DNA of 64,000 nucleotides from Streptomyces beigongshangae (GCF_019710745.1 NZ_JAHKJW010000035.1:12397-76396); one strand, 5' to 3'; counted from the first letter of the stretch, positions 49,594-59,144 are shown. Made by a program: numbers and translations. The notes: a model not told the origin generated them from the letters alone.

Positions 49594-50286
49594 TCAGCGG
49601 TCGGCGGACGCCGGACGAGGGTGGGCAGGTGTCCGCTGCCGGCGCTCCGAGGGCTGCCAGGCAGTCGTCCCGAGCACGTTCTCCGGACCGATGTCCAGCG
49701 GGTGCGGAGGCCGTACGGTCACGGTGCCGTCGCCCTTCCGCGCGGCGACGCGGAGGTACACACCGTCCGTGTTGTGCATCCGCCAGTACAGGGACGCGTG
49801 CGCCGTCTCGCCGGGGCCGAGCGTCAGCGGGCGCGGGCCGGGGTCCTCCGGGGCCATGGACACCTGGTCCGTGCCCTCGACGGTCCGCACGCCCGGGAAG
49901 GGGGTGCCCGAAGCGTCCAGCACGAGGACGTCCGGGTAGCCGTTCAGCCGGTGCGGCCGGTCACCGCAGTTGGTGACATGAAGGCCCATGGCGCGCAGGC
50001 CCATCGCGGCGTCGCCCTGATCGGCCTCGAAGCGCAGCCCCGAGGCCGGACAGCCCTCCGGCTGCCGGTCGGGAACGGCCACGGACGGCCCGGCGGTCGG
50101 CGGCGAGGACGGAACCGGGGCCGGGGGCGGCGCCGTCGTCAGGCTCGGACTCGGGCTCGGGGGCCGCGTGCGTTCGGGGTTGCTCTCCCGGTCCAGCTCG
50201 GCGGAGAGCCCGCACCCGCCCGCTCCCAGCACCAGCAGACAGACGAGGGCGGCACTGCGCAGCGGTCCCGGGCGTATGACGATCAC
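49594..50286 (-). CDS. DUF4232-type lipoprotein
   Basis: 230 aa. GTG 50286 opens a lipoprotein signal with lipobox 'LGAGGC' (Cys about 23). A 50-residue Pro/Ser/Thr linker follows, then a beta-sandwich domain with 'CPASGLRFEADQGDAAMGLR', 'HVTNCGDRPHRLNGYP' and 'LGPGETAHASLYW', which matches the actinobacterial DUF4232 pattern (two cysteines likely bridged). Function unknown; cell-surface location expected. Confidence 0.75.
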   Translation of the reverse strand: MIVIRPGPLRSAALVCLLVLGAGGCGLSAELDRESNPERTRPPSPSPSLTTAPPPAPVPSSPPTAGPSVAVPDRQPEGCPASGLRFEADQGDAAMGLRAMGLHVTNCGDRPHRLNGYPDVLVLDASGTPFPGVRTVEGTDQVSMAPEDPGPRPLTLGPGETAHASLYWRMHNTDGVYLRVAARKGDGTVTVRPPHPLDIGPENVLGTTAWQPSERRQRTPAHPRPASADR

Positions 50287-50357
50287 CCGCCGATCATCAC
50301 ACGGACTCCCGGCGAAAGCCGCCCCTCCGCCATGTCCGCGACGCCGCCCTGCCGACC

Positions 50358-51044
50358 TCACCCCTCCCCGTACCGCCACTCCCCCTGTCCGCGTGCCGTG
50401 ACCAGACCCGACTCGTAGGCGAAGACCACCAGTTGGGCGCGGTCCCGGGCACCGAGTTTGGTCATCGCACGGCTGACGTGGGTCTTGGCGGTGAAGGGGC
50501 TGATCACCATGTGGGCGGCGATCTCCTCGTTGGTGAGGCCGCGGGCGGCGAGCGCGGTGACCTCGCGTTCGCGGCGGGTGAGGCACTCCAGGCCGGGCGC
50601 CCTCGCCCGGTCCGGTGGCCGGGCCACGAACTCGCCGATCAGCGTGCGGGTGACGGACGGCGACAGCAGGGCCTCGCCGCGCGTGACGACCTCGATGGCC
50701 TGGAGGAGGTCGGCGGGCTCGGTGTCCTTGAGCAGGAACCCGCTGGCACCGGCCCGCAGCGCCTCGAAGACGTACTCGTCGAGGCCGTAGTTGGTCAGCA
50801 TCACCACGCGGACGCCGGACAGCCGCGGGTCGGCGGCGATCCGGCGGGTCGCCTCGATGCCCGTCATCACCGGCATCTGGACGTCGACGAGGGCGATGTC
50901 CGGCACCCGTGCGCGCACCAGGTCCACGCCCTGCTCGCCGTCGGCCGCCTCGCCGACCACCTCGATGCCCTCCTCGGCGTCCAGCAGGGCCCGGAACCCG
51001 GCCCGCATGAGCGCCTGGTCGTCGATGAGCGCGACCCGGATCAC
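50358..51044 (-). CDS. NarL/FixJ-type response regulator
   Basis: 228 aa. The receiver domain has the acidic pair 'LIDDQ', phospho-acceptor D54 in 'ALVDVQMP' and the conserved Lys in 'LLKDTEPADLL'. The C-terminal LuxR helix-turn-helix has 'LTRREREVTALAARGLTNEE'. It is activated by the histidine kinase encoded directly upstream; the start GTG 51044 overlaps the kinase stop by 4 bp. Target genes are unknown; the DUF4232 lipoprotein follows downstream. Confidence 0.93.
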   Translation of the reverse strand: MIRVALIDDQALMRAGFRALLDAEEGIEVVGEAADGEQGVDLVRARVPDIALVDVQMPVMTGIEATRRIAADPRLSGVRVVMLTNYGLDEYVFEALRAGASGFLLKDTEPADLLQAIEVVTRGEALLSPSVTRTLIGEFVARPPDRARAPGLECLTRREREVTALAARGLTNEEIAAHMVISPFTAKTHVSRAMTKLGARDRAQLVVFAYESGLVTARGQGEWRYGEG

Positions 51045-52141
51045 GCCTGCTCCAGGGGCAGCCCGGCCCGCACCGAGAAGCCGCCCTCCGCGCGCGGGGC
51101 AGCGTGCAGGGTGCCACCGAGCGCCGTGACCCGCTCGCGCATACCGGTGAGTCCGATGCCCTCGGTGGGCGGGCGGGACGGTTCGGCGCTGCCGTCGTCG
51201 TCGACGCGTATCGTCAGCTCCTCCGCCCCGTAGTCGAGTCGCACGGTGACCTTGGCGGGACCGGCGTGCCGTGCCGCGTTGGTGAGGGCCTCCTGGACGA
51301 TGCGGTACGCGGCGCGGTCCACCGTCGTCCGAAGCGGGCGCTCGTGGCCGGTCACGGTCAGGTCGACGGCGAGGCCCGCCGCCCGGGCGCGCTCCACCAG
51401 CAGGGCCGGCGTGCCGGTCGGCTCGTCGGTGCGCAGCACCTCCAGCGTGGCGCGCAGTTCGCGCATGGCCTCCCCGCCGGCCTCCTGGATGGCGAGCAGG
51501 GCCGGGGGTATCTCCTCACCGCGCTTGCGTGCCAGATGGACGGCGACGCCCGCCTGCAGTTTCACGATGGAGATGCTGTGGGTCAGGGAGTCGTGCAACT
51601 CGCGCGCGATACGCAGGCGTTCCTCACCCGCCCGGCGCAGGGCCGCCTCCTCCCGGGTGCGCTCGGCCTCCAGGGCGCGCTGTTCCGTCTGGCGCAGGTA
51701 CGCCTGCCAGTTGCGGCCCGCGAGGCCCGTGACCACGGCGCACAGGAACCAGCCCGCGAGCAGGGCCGTCCGCTCGACGCTGTCCTGCGGCACGGGGCCC
51801 GCCATGAGGAACGCGCCGAGGAACACGGCGCCCGCGCCCGCACCCGCGCCGCGGTACCCCGCCTGTGCGGCGCTGTGCACGGCGGCCAGCACGGGAAGGG
51901 CGGACACCGGCCCGGGCCGGGCGTGCAGCACATGGGCGGCCAGCAGCGCCGTGGTGACGGCCAGCACCGCGCGGGGCGCCCTCCGGTAGGCCGCCAGCGC
52001 GAGCGAACCGGCCGCGATCAGCGCCAGGTCGACGGACGTGGTGTCCTCGTCGAGGAGCGCCGCGGACACCGCGATCGCGCCGACCACGACGGCGAGCGCC
52101 ACGTCGGCGAGCCGCTCGACGGTGCCCCGGTCCGCGTTCAT
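51041..52141 (-). CDS. Two-component sensor histidine kinase (NarL-partner type)
   Basis: 366 aa. Four to five hydrophobic helices form the sensor (about 10-140). The HisKA_3 dimerisation domain has the phospho-accepting His in 'IARELHDSLTHSISIVKLQA' and the HATPase domain has 'ALTNAARHAG' and 'GIGLTGMRERVTALGG'. No extracellular sensor domain of size is present, so it probably senses the membrane or a small ligand. ATG 52141 begins the family-like region. Confidence 0.92.
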   Translation of the reverse strand: MNADRGTVERLADVALAVVVGAIAVSAALLDEDTTSVDLALIAAGSLALAAYRRAPRAVLAVTTALLAAHVLHARPGPVSALPVLAAVHSAAQAGYRGAGAGAGAVFLGAFLMAGPVPQDSVERTALLAGWFLCAVVTGLAGRNWQAYLRQTEQRALEAERTREEAALRRAGEERLRIARELHDSLTHSISIVKLQAGVAVHLARKRGEEIPPALLAIQEAGGEAMRELRATLEVLRTDEPTGTPALLVERARAAGLAVDLTVTGHERPLRTTVDRAAYRIVQEALTNAARHAGPAKVTVRLDYGAEELTIRVDDDGSAEPSRPPTEGIGLTGMRERVTALGGTLHAAPRAEGGFSVRAGLPLEQA

Positions 52142-52308
52142 GTCCGTACCGTAGACCGCCGGGCGGACAGGAGCGTCAGCCCTGTGGACAACTCCGGGAC
52201 TACTCCCCCCGGAGTAGCGGGACGCGCGGGCCGGTCGCGTCGGCGCACCACCGACTGCCTCCACCGGTACGACGCGGGACGGTGCCCCGAAGAGCCAGGG
52301 TTCTCCCC

Positions 52309-53538
52309 ATGACCGCACCGTTCGAGACCACCCCGACCGGATCCACCCCGCCCGGATCCACCCCGCCCGGATCCACCCCGCCCGGATCCACGGCGGCCGA
52401 GTCCAAGGCGGCCGGATCCATCCCGACCGTCACCCCGCCGACGAGGACCACGGCCATCGGCACCGCACGGACCGGCGTCACGCCCGGCACCGCTTCCAGG
52501 AGGACTCCGTCCGGAGCCCTCGCCCTCATGACCGCGCCGTTCACGACCGCGCCCTTCCGCCACACCGAGCCCCCGCCGCCCGGGTGCGCCACCGGCCGCA
52601 CCGCCGAGGTCTACCGGCAGCTCGCGGAGGACTTCGGCGTCGAGGGCGCACCCACCTTCGTCGTCCTGTCCTCCTCGCCCGGCCTGCTCGCCGCCACCTG
52701 GGCGCTGATGCGGGAGTCGCTCCTCGCGGGGGACGGCAGCCGCACCGGCAAGGAACTGGCCGCCCTGGGGGTCTCCCGCGCCAACAGGTGTTCGTTCTGC
52801 GTGGACGCGCACACCGTCCTGCTGCACGCCACCGGCGACCACGCTCTCGCGGAGCGCCTGGCCCGCGGCCGCGCCCCGCAGAAGGAGGTACAGGCGCGCA
52901 TGCTCGCCTGGGGCGAGGCGACCCGCACACCGGGCAGCCCGGACCTCACCCCGCTGCCCTTCTTCGTCCGGCACACCGCCGCGTACGTGGGCACCGCCCT
53001 GTCCTTCCACTTCATCAACCGGATCGTCTCGGCCCTGCTCACCGAGAACCTGCTGCCCGGCAACGCCCAGCGGTTCAGGCCGGTCCGCAGCCTCGCCGGC
53101 CGTTCCGTGGCGAAGACCCTGCGCCGGCGTCCGGTCCCGGGCACGAGCATCGCCCTCCTCGACGGCGACGCGGGCCCCGGCCCGTCCTGGGCGGCGGGGA
53201 CACCGGTCGGCCCGGCCTACGCGGCGCTGCGGACGGCCGCCGCGGCGGGCGCCGGACTGCTGACCGAGGCCGACCGCGGCCTCGTGCGGGACACCGTCGC
53301 GGCCTGGGACGGTACGCATCAGCCGCTGGTATGGGACGCCCTGCCCGGCCGCGGGGACCGGCCCGGGGCGCGGCTGGCGATGCTGGCCGCGCTGGCCCCG
53401 TACCGGATCACCGACGAAGACGTGGCCGCCTGGAAGAAGCCGCCGTACACGGACGACTGCCTGGTCCGGCTGATCGCGTACGGCGCGTTCGCCGCGGTGG
53501 ACCGCATCGAGCGGGCGCTGCCACTGGGGGGCACCTGA
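52309..53538 (+). CDS. AhpD-like carboxymuconolactone decarboxylase-family protein with repeat-rich N-terminus
   Basis: 409 aa. The conserved part begins at about residue 80. The AhpD signature is 'RANRCSFCVDAHTVLLHATG' (CxxC followed by His), the peroxidase/reductase active site of this family, within a helical bundle of about 300 residues (two CMD-like halves). The first 70 residues are unusual: four repeats of Gly-Ser-Thr-Pro-Pro from a 15-bp tandem repeat. The phrase 'MTAPF' occurs both at the ATG 52309 and at residue 74, so the second ATG (about 52528) may be the true start. Confidence 0.75.
   Translation: MTAPFETTPTGSTPPGSTPPGSTPPGSTAAESKAAGSIPTVTPPTRTTAIGTARTGVTPGTASRRTPSGALALMTAPFTTAPFRHTEPPPPGCATGRTAEVYRQLAEDFGVEGAPTFVVLSSSPGLLAATWALMRESLLAGDGSRTGKELAALGVSRANRCSFCVDAHTVLLHATGDHALAERLARGRAPQKEVQARMLAWGEATRTPGSPDLTPLPFFVRHTAAYVGTALSFHFINRIVSALLTENLLPGNAQRFRPVRSLAGRSVAKTLRRRPVPGTSIALLDGDAGPGPSWAAGTPVGPAYAALRTAAAAGAGLLTEADRGLVRDTVAAWDGTHQPLVWDALPGRGDRPGARLAMLAALAPYRITDEDVAAWKKPPYTDDCLVRLIAYGAFAAVDRIERALPLGGT
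52337..52396 (+). repeat. 15-bp tandem repeat in the AhpD-like gene
   Basis: Unit CCGGATCCACCCCGC occurs at 52337, 52352 and 52367, with a diverged fourth copy at 52382. It encodes Gly-Ser-Thr-Pro-Pro repeats and keeps the frame whatever the copy number. Confidence 0.85.
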
Positions 53539-53695
53539 CCCGCCCGGGGCCGGGGGCGTTCCCGTCACCGTACGGGCACACACGGGCACGTGCGGGCAGG
53601 GGGAGGGTTCGCACTTCCGCCCCGCGGCCGCACATGTGACACTGTCGTCCCGTCTCCCGTCCGCCGTGCGGACCGCTCCGCACCGTCCCCACGAA

Positions 53696-54370
53696 ATGTG
53701 CGCCGTGCGTTCTCTTCCTCTCGCTCTCACCGCGCGTCTGGCGCCGGTCGTCGTGCTCGCCACGGCGGGCTGGGCGCTGGCGGCCGGGCCGCTCGCCGCA
53801 CCCGTGGCCGCGGAGAAGAAGCCCGCCGCCTCCGACGACAGGGCGTCACCGTCGGCACCGGCGACCGCCGCGACCGCCGCGGCCCGCCGGACGTACCGCG
53901 ACTCCCCCGCGCCCTGCGAGGGCGTGGCGAGGAGGACGGTGGCCTCGCTGGTGCCCGGCGCCGAAGCGGCCGGCAAGGAGCTCCCCTCGACCGACGAGTC
54001 GCTGCGCCGCACGTGTTCCTGGAACGCGCTCAAGGGGTTCGACTACCGCTGGCTCGACATCTCGTACGAGATCAAGAAGTCCGACGAGGCCGCGCAGGCC
54101 GCCTACGAGCAGCGTACGGCGGAGAAGAGCGGCGGCGGTGCGGTCCCCGGTATCGGGGACGATGCCTACTCGGTGGTGAACCTGACCACCGCCGACAAGC
54201 AGCAGACACGCGAGGGCACGGTGATCGTCCGCGCGTCCAACGCCCTGGTGGTCGTCACGTACGACGGCAGTGACTTCGAGACCCGGAAGGCACCCGGTAC
54301 CGACGAGATCAACAAGGGTGCCCTCAGGGCCGCCGAGGAGGGGGTGGCAGCGCTGGAGGCCGCCCGGTAG
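53696..54370 (+). CDS. Secreted protein, DUF3558-like
   Basis: About 224 aa. It has a signal peptide ('LALTARLAPVVVLATAGWAL', cleavage near 'VAAEKK'), a Ser/Ala linker, then a domain with 'PCEGVARRTVASLVPGA', 'RRTCSWNAL', 'ISYEIKKSDEAAQAAYEQ' and 'VPGIGDDAYSVV'. Two cysteines (in 'PCEG' and 'RTCSW') and the 'GIGDDAY' strand are typical of DUF3558. Start ATG 53696 is a choice; no good ribosome site is seen. It ends 12 bp before the convergent LLM oxidoreductase gene. Confidence 0.65.
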   Translation: MCAVRSLPLALTARLAPVVVLATAGWALAAGPLAAPVAAEKKPAASDDRASPSAPATAATAAARRTYRDSPAPCEGVARRTVASLVPGAEAAGKELPSTDESLRRTCSWNALKGFDYRWLDISYEIKKSDEAAQAAYEQRTAEKSGGGAVPGIGDDAYSVVNLTTADKQQTREGTVIVRASNALVVVTYDGSDFETRKAPGTDEINKGALRAAEEGVAALEAAR

Positions 54371-54382
54371 AAGCGGCCGCCG

Positions 54383-55402
54383 TCAGCCGCCGACGGCAGG
54401 GATGACGGTCGATCCGTACGCGTCGATGACCGCCTCCTGCGCGTCGTGCATGGCGTACAGGGCGAACTGGTCGACGCCCAGCTCCCGCAGGGCGTTCAGC
54501 TTCTCGACGTGCTGTCCGGCCGGGCCGATCAGGCAGAACCGGTCCACGATCCCGTCGGGCACGAACCGCGTGTCGGGGTTCCCGCTGCGTCCGTGGTGCG
54601 CGTAGTCGTAGCCCTCGCGGGACCTGATGTAGTCGGTGAGTTCCCGGGGGACGGCGGCGGAGTCCTCGCCGTACCGGGAGACGAGGTCGGCGACGTGGTT
54701 GCCGACCATGCCGCCGAACCAGCGGCACTGCTCACGCGCGTGGGCGAGCGCCCCGGGCGAGTCGTCCCCGGTGACGTAGGCGGGCGCGGCCACGCAGACG
54801 GTGACGTCGGCCGGGTCGCGCCCGGCCCCGGCGGCCGCGGTCCGCACCGCCTCGACCATGTACGCGGTGAGGTACGGGTCGGCGAGCTGGAGGATGAACC
54901 CGTCGGCCTCCTCACCGGCCGTCTTCAGGGCCCTGGGGCCGTACGCGGCCATCCAGACGGGCAGTTCGGCGCCCGGCCCGACCCACGGGAACCTGACGAC
55001 CGTGCCGCCGAGGTCGGCCTCCTCGCCCCGGCCGAGGGCGCGGATCACCTTCATGGCCTCGCTGAGCCGCGCGAGGGTGTGGGGCTTGCGCCCCGCCACG
55101 CGCATCGCCGAGTCGCCCCGTCCGATGCCGCAGACCGTGCGGTTGCCGAACATGTCGTTGAGCGTGGCGAAGGTGGAGGCGGTGACCTCCCAGGCGCGGG
55201 TGCCCGGGTTCGTCACCATCGTGCCTACCTTCAGTCCGGTCGTGCGGGCCAGGATCTGGCTGTGGATCACGAACGGCTCCTGCCAGAGCACGGCGGAGTC
55301 GAAGGTCCAGCCGTACGTGAAGCCGTTGCGCTCGGCCCGCTCCATCAGGCCGATGACGCGGGAGGCGGGCGGGTCGGTCTGCAGGACTAGTCCGAAGTCC
55401 AT
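54383..55402 (-). CDS. LLM-class F420/FMN-dependent oxidoreductase of the pyrimidine gene cluster
   Basis: 339-aa luciferase-like TIM barrel. It opens with 'DFGLVLQTDPPASRVIGLME' and has 'GIGRGDSAMRVAGRKP' and 'VWMAAYGPRALKTAGEEADG', the flavin/F420-binding parts of the family. It resembles the group found beside dihydropyrimidinase in Actinobacteria. It is the last gene of the cluster, so it may carry out the redox step for the pyrimidine ring, for which no classical dihydropyrimidine dehydrogenase is seen here. ATG 55402. Confidence 0.82.
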   Translation of the reverse strand: MDFGLVLQTDPPASRVIGLMERAERNGFTYGWTFDSAVLWQEPFVIHSQILARTTGLKVGTMVTNPGTRAWEVTASTFATLNDMFGNRTVCGIGRGDSAMRVAGRKPHTLARLSEAMKVIRALGRGEEADLGGTVVRFPWVGPGAELPVWMAAYGPRALKTAGEEADGFILQLADPYLTAYMVEAVRTAAAGAGRDPADVTVCVAAPAYVTGDDSPGALAHAREQCRWFGGMVGNHVADLVSRYGEDSAAVPRELTDYIRSREGYDYAHHGRSGNPDTRFVPDGIVDRFCLIGPAGQHVEKLNALRELGVDQFALYAMHDAQEAVIDAYGSTVIPAVGG

Positions 55403-55454
55403 GGGCACCGCTCCTGGTTCGGGGAGGTCGGGTGACTCGGGTGGCTCGGGTGGT

Positions 55455-56858
55455 TCAGGTGAGGTACTGGCAGGTGGCGCGGGGGGTGTGGACGCCGTGT
55501 CCGGCGCGGCCCGTGAACTCCCGCTCGGTGATGACGGGCTCGCCGCGCGACAGGACCGTCTCGACACGGCCGGTGGTGCGCCTGCCCTCGTACGCCGAGT
55601 AGTCGACGTTCATGTGATGGGTCCGGGCGGACATGACCTGCTCGGCGTGCGGGTCGTAGACGACGATGTCCGCGTCGGCGCCCGGCGCGATCGTCCCCTT
55701 CTTCGGGTAAAGGCCGAACATCCGGGCCGGGGTGGCGCAGGCGATCTCGATCCAGCGGCGGCGCGAGATGTGACCGTCGACGACGGCCTGGTGCAGCAGG
55801 TCCATCCGGTTCTCGACGCCCGGGAGCCCGTTGGGGATCTTCGAGAAGTCGCCGCGGCCCAGCTCCTTCTGGCCGGTGAAGCAGAAGGGGCAGTGGTCGG
55901 TGGAGACGACCTGGAGGTCGTTCGTGCGCAGGCCCCGCCACAGGGCCGCCTGGTGCTCCTTCGGCCGCAGCGGTGTCGAGCACACGTACTTGGCGCCCTC
56001 GAAGTCCGGCTCCGCGAGGTTGTCCGCCGACAGGAACAGGTACTGCGGACAGGTCTCGCCGAAGACGTCCAGGCCCTCGTCGCGGGCCCGGACCAGCTCG
56101 GCGACCGCCTCCGCCGCCGAGACGTGCACGACGTACAGCGGTGCGCCGGCCACCTGGGCGAGCCTGATGGCACGGTGGGTGGCCTCGGCCTCCAGGAGCG
56201 CCTTGCGGACCTCGCCGTGGTGACGGGGATCCGTCTCGCCCCGTGCGAGCGCCTGCTCCACCAGCACGTCGATCGCGATGCCGTTCTCGGCGTGCATCAT
56301 GATCAGGCCGCCGTTCCCGGCGGCGCGCTGCATGGCGCGCAGGATCCGGCCGTCGTCGCTGTAGAAGACGCCCGGGTAGGCCATGAACTGCTTGAACGAG
56401 GTGACGCCCTCCTCGACCAGCAGGTCCATCTCCTTGAGCGTCTCCTCGTTCACGTCGGAGACGATCATGTGGAAGCCGTAGTCGACGGCGCACCTGCCGT
56501 CGGCCTTGGCGTGCCAGGCGTCGAGGCCCTCGCGCAGGGAGCGGCCGGTGCTCTGGACCGCGAAGTCGATGATCGTGGTCGTGCCGCCCCAGGCGGCGGC
56601 GCGGGTGCCGGTCTCGAAGGAGTCGGAGGCGAGGGTGCCGCCGAAGGGCAGCTCCATGTGGGTGTGGGCGTCGACGCCGCCCGGGACGACGTACTTCCCG
56701 GTGGCGTCGACGGTGCGCCCGGCGCTCCAGGCCGCGGCGGCGGGGGTGCCGCTCGCGGCGAGGGCCGCGACACGGCCGTCCTCGACGAGGACGTCCGCGT
56801 GGAGTTCGTCGGACGCGGTGACGACCAGGCCCCCGCGGATGACGGTACGGCTGCTCAT
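55455..56858 (-). CDS. hydA: Dihydropyrimidinase
   Basis: 467-aa zinc amidohydrolase of the hydantoinase/dihydropyrimidinase family. Metal ligands are visible in 'GGVDAHTHMELPFGG' (HxH), the carbamylated Lys in 'GVTSFKQFMAY', His in 'MMHAEN' and 'VVHVSAAEA', and Asp in 'VSTDHCPF'. It opens the ring of dihydrouracil/dihydrothymine to N-carbamoyl-beta-alanine or its methyl homologue. ATG 56858. It lies in the same direction as the aminotransferase and ureidopropionase genes. Confidence 0.92.
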   Translation of the reverse strand: MSSRTVIRGGLVVTASDELHADVLVEDGRVAALAASGTPAAAAWSAGRTVDATGKYVVPGGVDAHTHMELPFGGTLASDSFETGTRAAAWGGTTTIIDFAVQSTGRSLREGLDAWHAKADGRCAVDYGFHMIVSDVNEETLKEMDLLVEEGVTSFKQFMAYPGVFYSDDGRILRAMQRAAGNGGLIMMHAENGIAIDVLVEQALARGETDPRHHGEVRKALLEAEATHRAIRLAQVAGAPLYVVHVSAAEAVAELVRARDEGLDVFGETCPQYLFLSADNLAEPDFEGAKYVCSTPLRPKEHQAALWRGLRTNDLQVVSTDHCPFCFTGQKELGRGDFSKIPNGLPGVENRMDLLHQAVVDGHISRRRWIEIACATPARMFGLYPKKGTIAPGADADIVVYDPHAEQVMSARTHHMNVDYSAYEGRRTTGRVETVLSRGEPVITEREFTGRAGHGVHTPRATCQYLT

Positions 56859-56967
56859 GTTGTCCCCTCCTGTCGTGGTGCCCCGGCCTCCGGGGCGGGA
56901 GACCCCTGGAGCGAGAGGCCCCGGGTCGCGCGGTCGTCCGGGCCCCCGAAGGCGCGCGGGCTCCCGC

Positions 56968-58305
56968 TCAGAGGCTGTCGCGCAGCGCGCGCTCCAGGAT
57001 CGCGGCGCCCTCCTCCGCCTCCGCGGCCGTGAGGGAGAGCGGCGGGGCGATCCTGAGCACACTGGTGCTGTGGCCGCCGCCCCTGCCGATCAGCAGACCG
57101 CCCCGGCGGGCCGCTTCGAGCACGGCGGCCACCGCGCCGGGGTCGGCCCGGTCGGTGCCGGGCCGCACCAGCTCGATGCCGATCATGAGTCCGCGGCCCC
57201 TGACCTCCCGTACGCCCGGGAATCCCGCGGTGGCGGTCCGCAGCCGCTCGATGAGCAGCGCGCCGACCTTGCGGGCACTGCCCTGGAGGTCGTGCTCCAG
57301 GAGGTGCGTGAGGTTGGCGAGGCCCGCGGCCATGGTGACCTGGGTGCCACCGAAGGTCGAGAGGGAGTTCGCGTCGAGGCAGTTCATGACCTCGGCACGG
57401 GCGACGACCCCGCCGACCGACATGCCGTTGCCGATGCCCTTGGCGAAGGTCAGGATGTCCGGCGGGCCGCTCTGCCCGTGTGCCTGCCAGCCCCAGAAGT
57501 GGTCGCCGGTCCGGCCCCAGCCGGTCTGCACCTCGTCGGTGATCCACAGGATGCCGTGCTCCTGGAGGACCTCGCGGAACGCCGCGTACAGGCCGTCCGG
57601 CGGGGAGGTGAAGCCGCCGACGCCCTGGACGGGCTCGGCGATGAGCGCCGCGGGCGCCCGCGCATGCCCCAGGAGGTCCTCCAGGTCGGCGACGCAGGCC
57701 GCGATGAACCCGGCGTCGTCGAGACCGGCGTACGGGCCCCGGGTGCGGACGCCGCCGTGCACGTACAGCGTCTGGAGGGGCGACAGGCTGGTCGGCGACC
57801 ACCCCTTGTTGCCGGTGATGCCGACCGCGCTGAACGAGCGGCCGTGGTAGCTGTTGCGCATCGCCAGGATCTGGTTGCTGCGGCGGTACGCGGTGGCCAG
57901 GAGCAGCGCCGTGTCGTTGGCCTCGGTGCCCGAGGTCGTGAAGAAGACGCGCGCGTCCGGGATGCCCGACAGCGTGGCGATCCGCTCGGCGAGGTCGACC
58001 ATCGGCCGGTTGAGGTAGAGCGTGGAGGAGTGGTTGAGCCGGGCGGCCTGTTCGCTGACGGCCCTGGTCACCTCGGGAAGGGCGTGCGCGGTCATCGTGG
58101 TGAGGATGCCGCCGAAGAAGTCGAGGTACCTGTTGCCGTCGGCGTCCCAGACGTGGCGGCCCTCGCCGTGGGTCAGCTCGACCGGGTCGGCGTAGTAGAG
58201 GGCGAGCCAGTCGGGCAGGACGGCCCGGTGGCGCCGGTGCAGGTCCTCGTCCGGGCCGCGCGCCGGCTCCCGTACCGCACCGCCCCGCGGGGCGTCCGCC
58301 GTCAC
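56968..58305 (-). CDS. Class III aminotransferase (beta-alanine/beta-aminoisobutyrate type)
   Basis: 445-aa PLP enzyme of the class III (omega) aminotransferases. It shows 'FFTTSGTEANDTALLLA' for phosphate binding, 'SYHGRSFSAVGITG', 'WITDEVQTGWGRTG' with the PLP-ring Asp, and the Schiff-base Lys in 'DILTFAKGIGNGMSVGG'. In this cluster it should move the amino group of beta-alanine or beta-aminoisobutyrate, the products of ureidopropionase. GTG 58305 overlaps the stop of the ureidopropionase gene by 4 bp, which fixes the start. Confidence 0.9.
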   Translation of the reverse strand: MTADAPRGGAVREPARGPDEDLHRRHRAVLPDWLALYYADPVELTHGEGRHVWDADGNRYLDFFGGILTTMTAHALPEVTRAVSEQAARLNHSSTLYLNRPMVDLAERIATLSGIPDARVFFTTSGTEANDTALLLATAYRRSNQILAMRNSYHGRSFSAVGITGNKGWSPTSLSPLQTLYVHGGVRTRGPYAGLDDAGFIAACVADLEDLLGHARAPAALIAEPVQGVGGFTSPPDGLYAAFREVLQEHGILWITDEVQTGWGRTGDHFWGWQAHGQSGPPDILTFAKGIGNGMSVGGVVARAEVMNCLDANSLSTFGGTQVTMAAGLANLTHLLEHDLQGSARKVGALLIERLRTATAGFPGVREVRGRGLMIGIELVRPGTDRADPGAVAAVLEAARRGGLLIGRGGGHSTSVLRIAPPLSLTAAEAEEGAAILERALRDSL

Positions 58306-59144
58306 GGCCGCACCAGTCCTTCGTACGCGTCGGGGCGGCGGTCCCGGTAGAAGGCCCACTGCTGCCGGACCTCCTCGATCAGACCGAGGTCGAGGTCGCG
58401 GACGACGAGTTCCTCGCTCCTGTCGCTCGCCGGCTCCCCGACGAACTGTCCTCGCGGGTCGACGAAGTACGACGTCCCGTAGAAGTCGTTGTCCCCGTAC
58501 TCCTCCTCGCCGACCCGGTTGATCGCGGCGACGAAGTACGCGTTGGCGACGGCGGCGGCGGGCTGCTCCAGCTGCCACAGGTGGGCGGAGAGGCCGCGGG
58601 AGGTCGCCGACGGGTTGTAGACGATCTGGGCGCCGTTCAGGCCGAGCTGGCGCCAGCCCTCCGGGAAGTGGCGGTCGTAGCAGATGTAGACGCCGACCTT
58701 GCCGGCCGCGGTGTCGAAGACGGGCCAGCCCAGGTTGCCCGGCTTGAAGTAGTACTTCTCCCAGAAGCCCTTGACCTGGGGGATGTGGTGCTTGCGGTAC
58801 TTGCCGAGGTACGTGCCGTCGGCGTCGACGACCGCGGCGGTGTTGAAGTAGAGACCGGACTGCTCGACCTCGAACACCGGGACCACGACGACCATGCCCG
58901 TCTCACGGGCGAGTTCCCGCATCCGGGTGACGGTCGGGCCGTCCGGCACGGGTTCCGCCCAGCGGTGGTGCTCCGGCTCCTGGACCTGGCAGAAGTAGGG
59001 GGCGTTGAAGACTTCCTGGAATCCGATGATCCCCGCGCCCCGGCGGGCCGCCTCGCGGGCGTGCTCCTCGTGTTTGGCCACCATGGATGCGGTGTCGCCG
59101 GTCCAGGTGGCCTGGACCAGGGCGGCGCGTACGACGTGGGCCAT
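58302..59144 (-). CDS. Beta-ureidopropionase/N-carbamoyl amidohydrolase (nitrilase superfamily)
   Basis: 280-aa C-N hydrolase with the triad Glu44 ('GFQEVFNAPY'), Lys118 ('KYRKHHIPQ') and Cys155 ('GVYICYDRHFPEGWRQL'). The fit to the beta-ureidopropionase branch is good. It releases CO2 and ammonia from N-carbamoyl-beta-alanine. ATG 59144 follows GGAGCAG. It is the first gene of the pyrimidine-degradation operon. Confidence 0.92.
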   Translation of the reverse strand: MAHVVRAALVQATWTGDTASMVAKHEEHAREAARRGAGIIGFQEVFNAPYFCQVQEPEHHRWAEPVPDGPTVTRMRELARETGMVVVVPVFEVEQSGLYFNTAAVVDADGTYLGKYRKHHIPQVKGFWEKYYFKPGNLGWPVFDTAAGKVGVYICYDRHFPEGWRQLGLNGAQIVYNPSATSRGLSAHLWQLEQPAAAVANAYFVAAINRVGEEEYGDNDFYGTSYFVDPRGQFVGEPASDRSEELVVRDLDLGLIEEVRQQWAFYRDRRPDAYEGLVRP

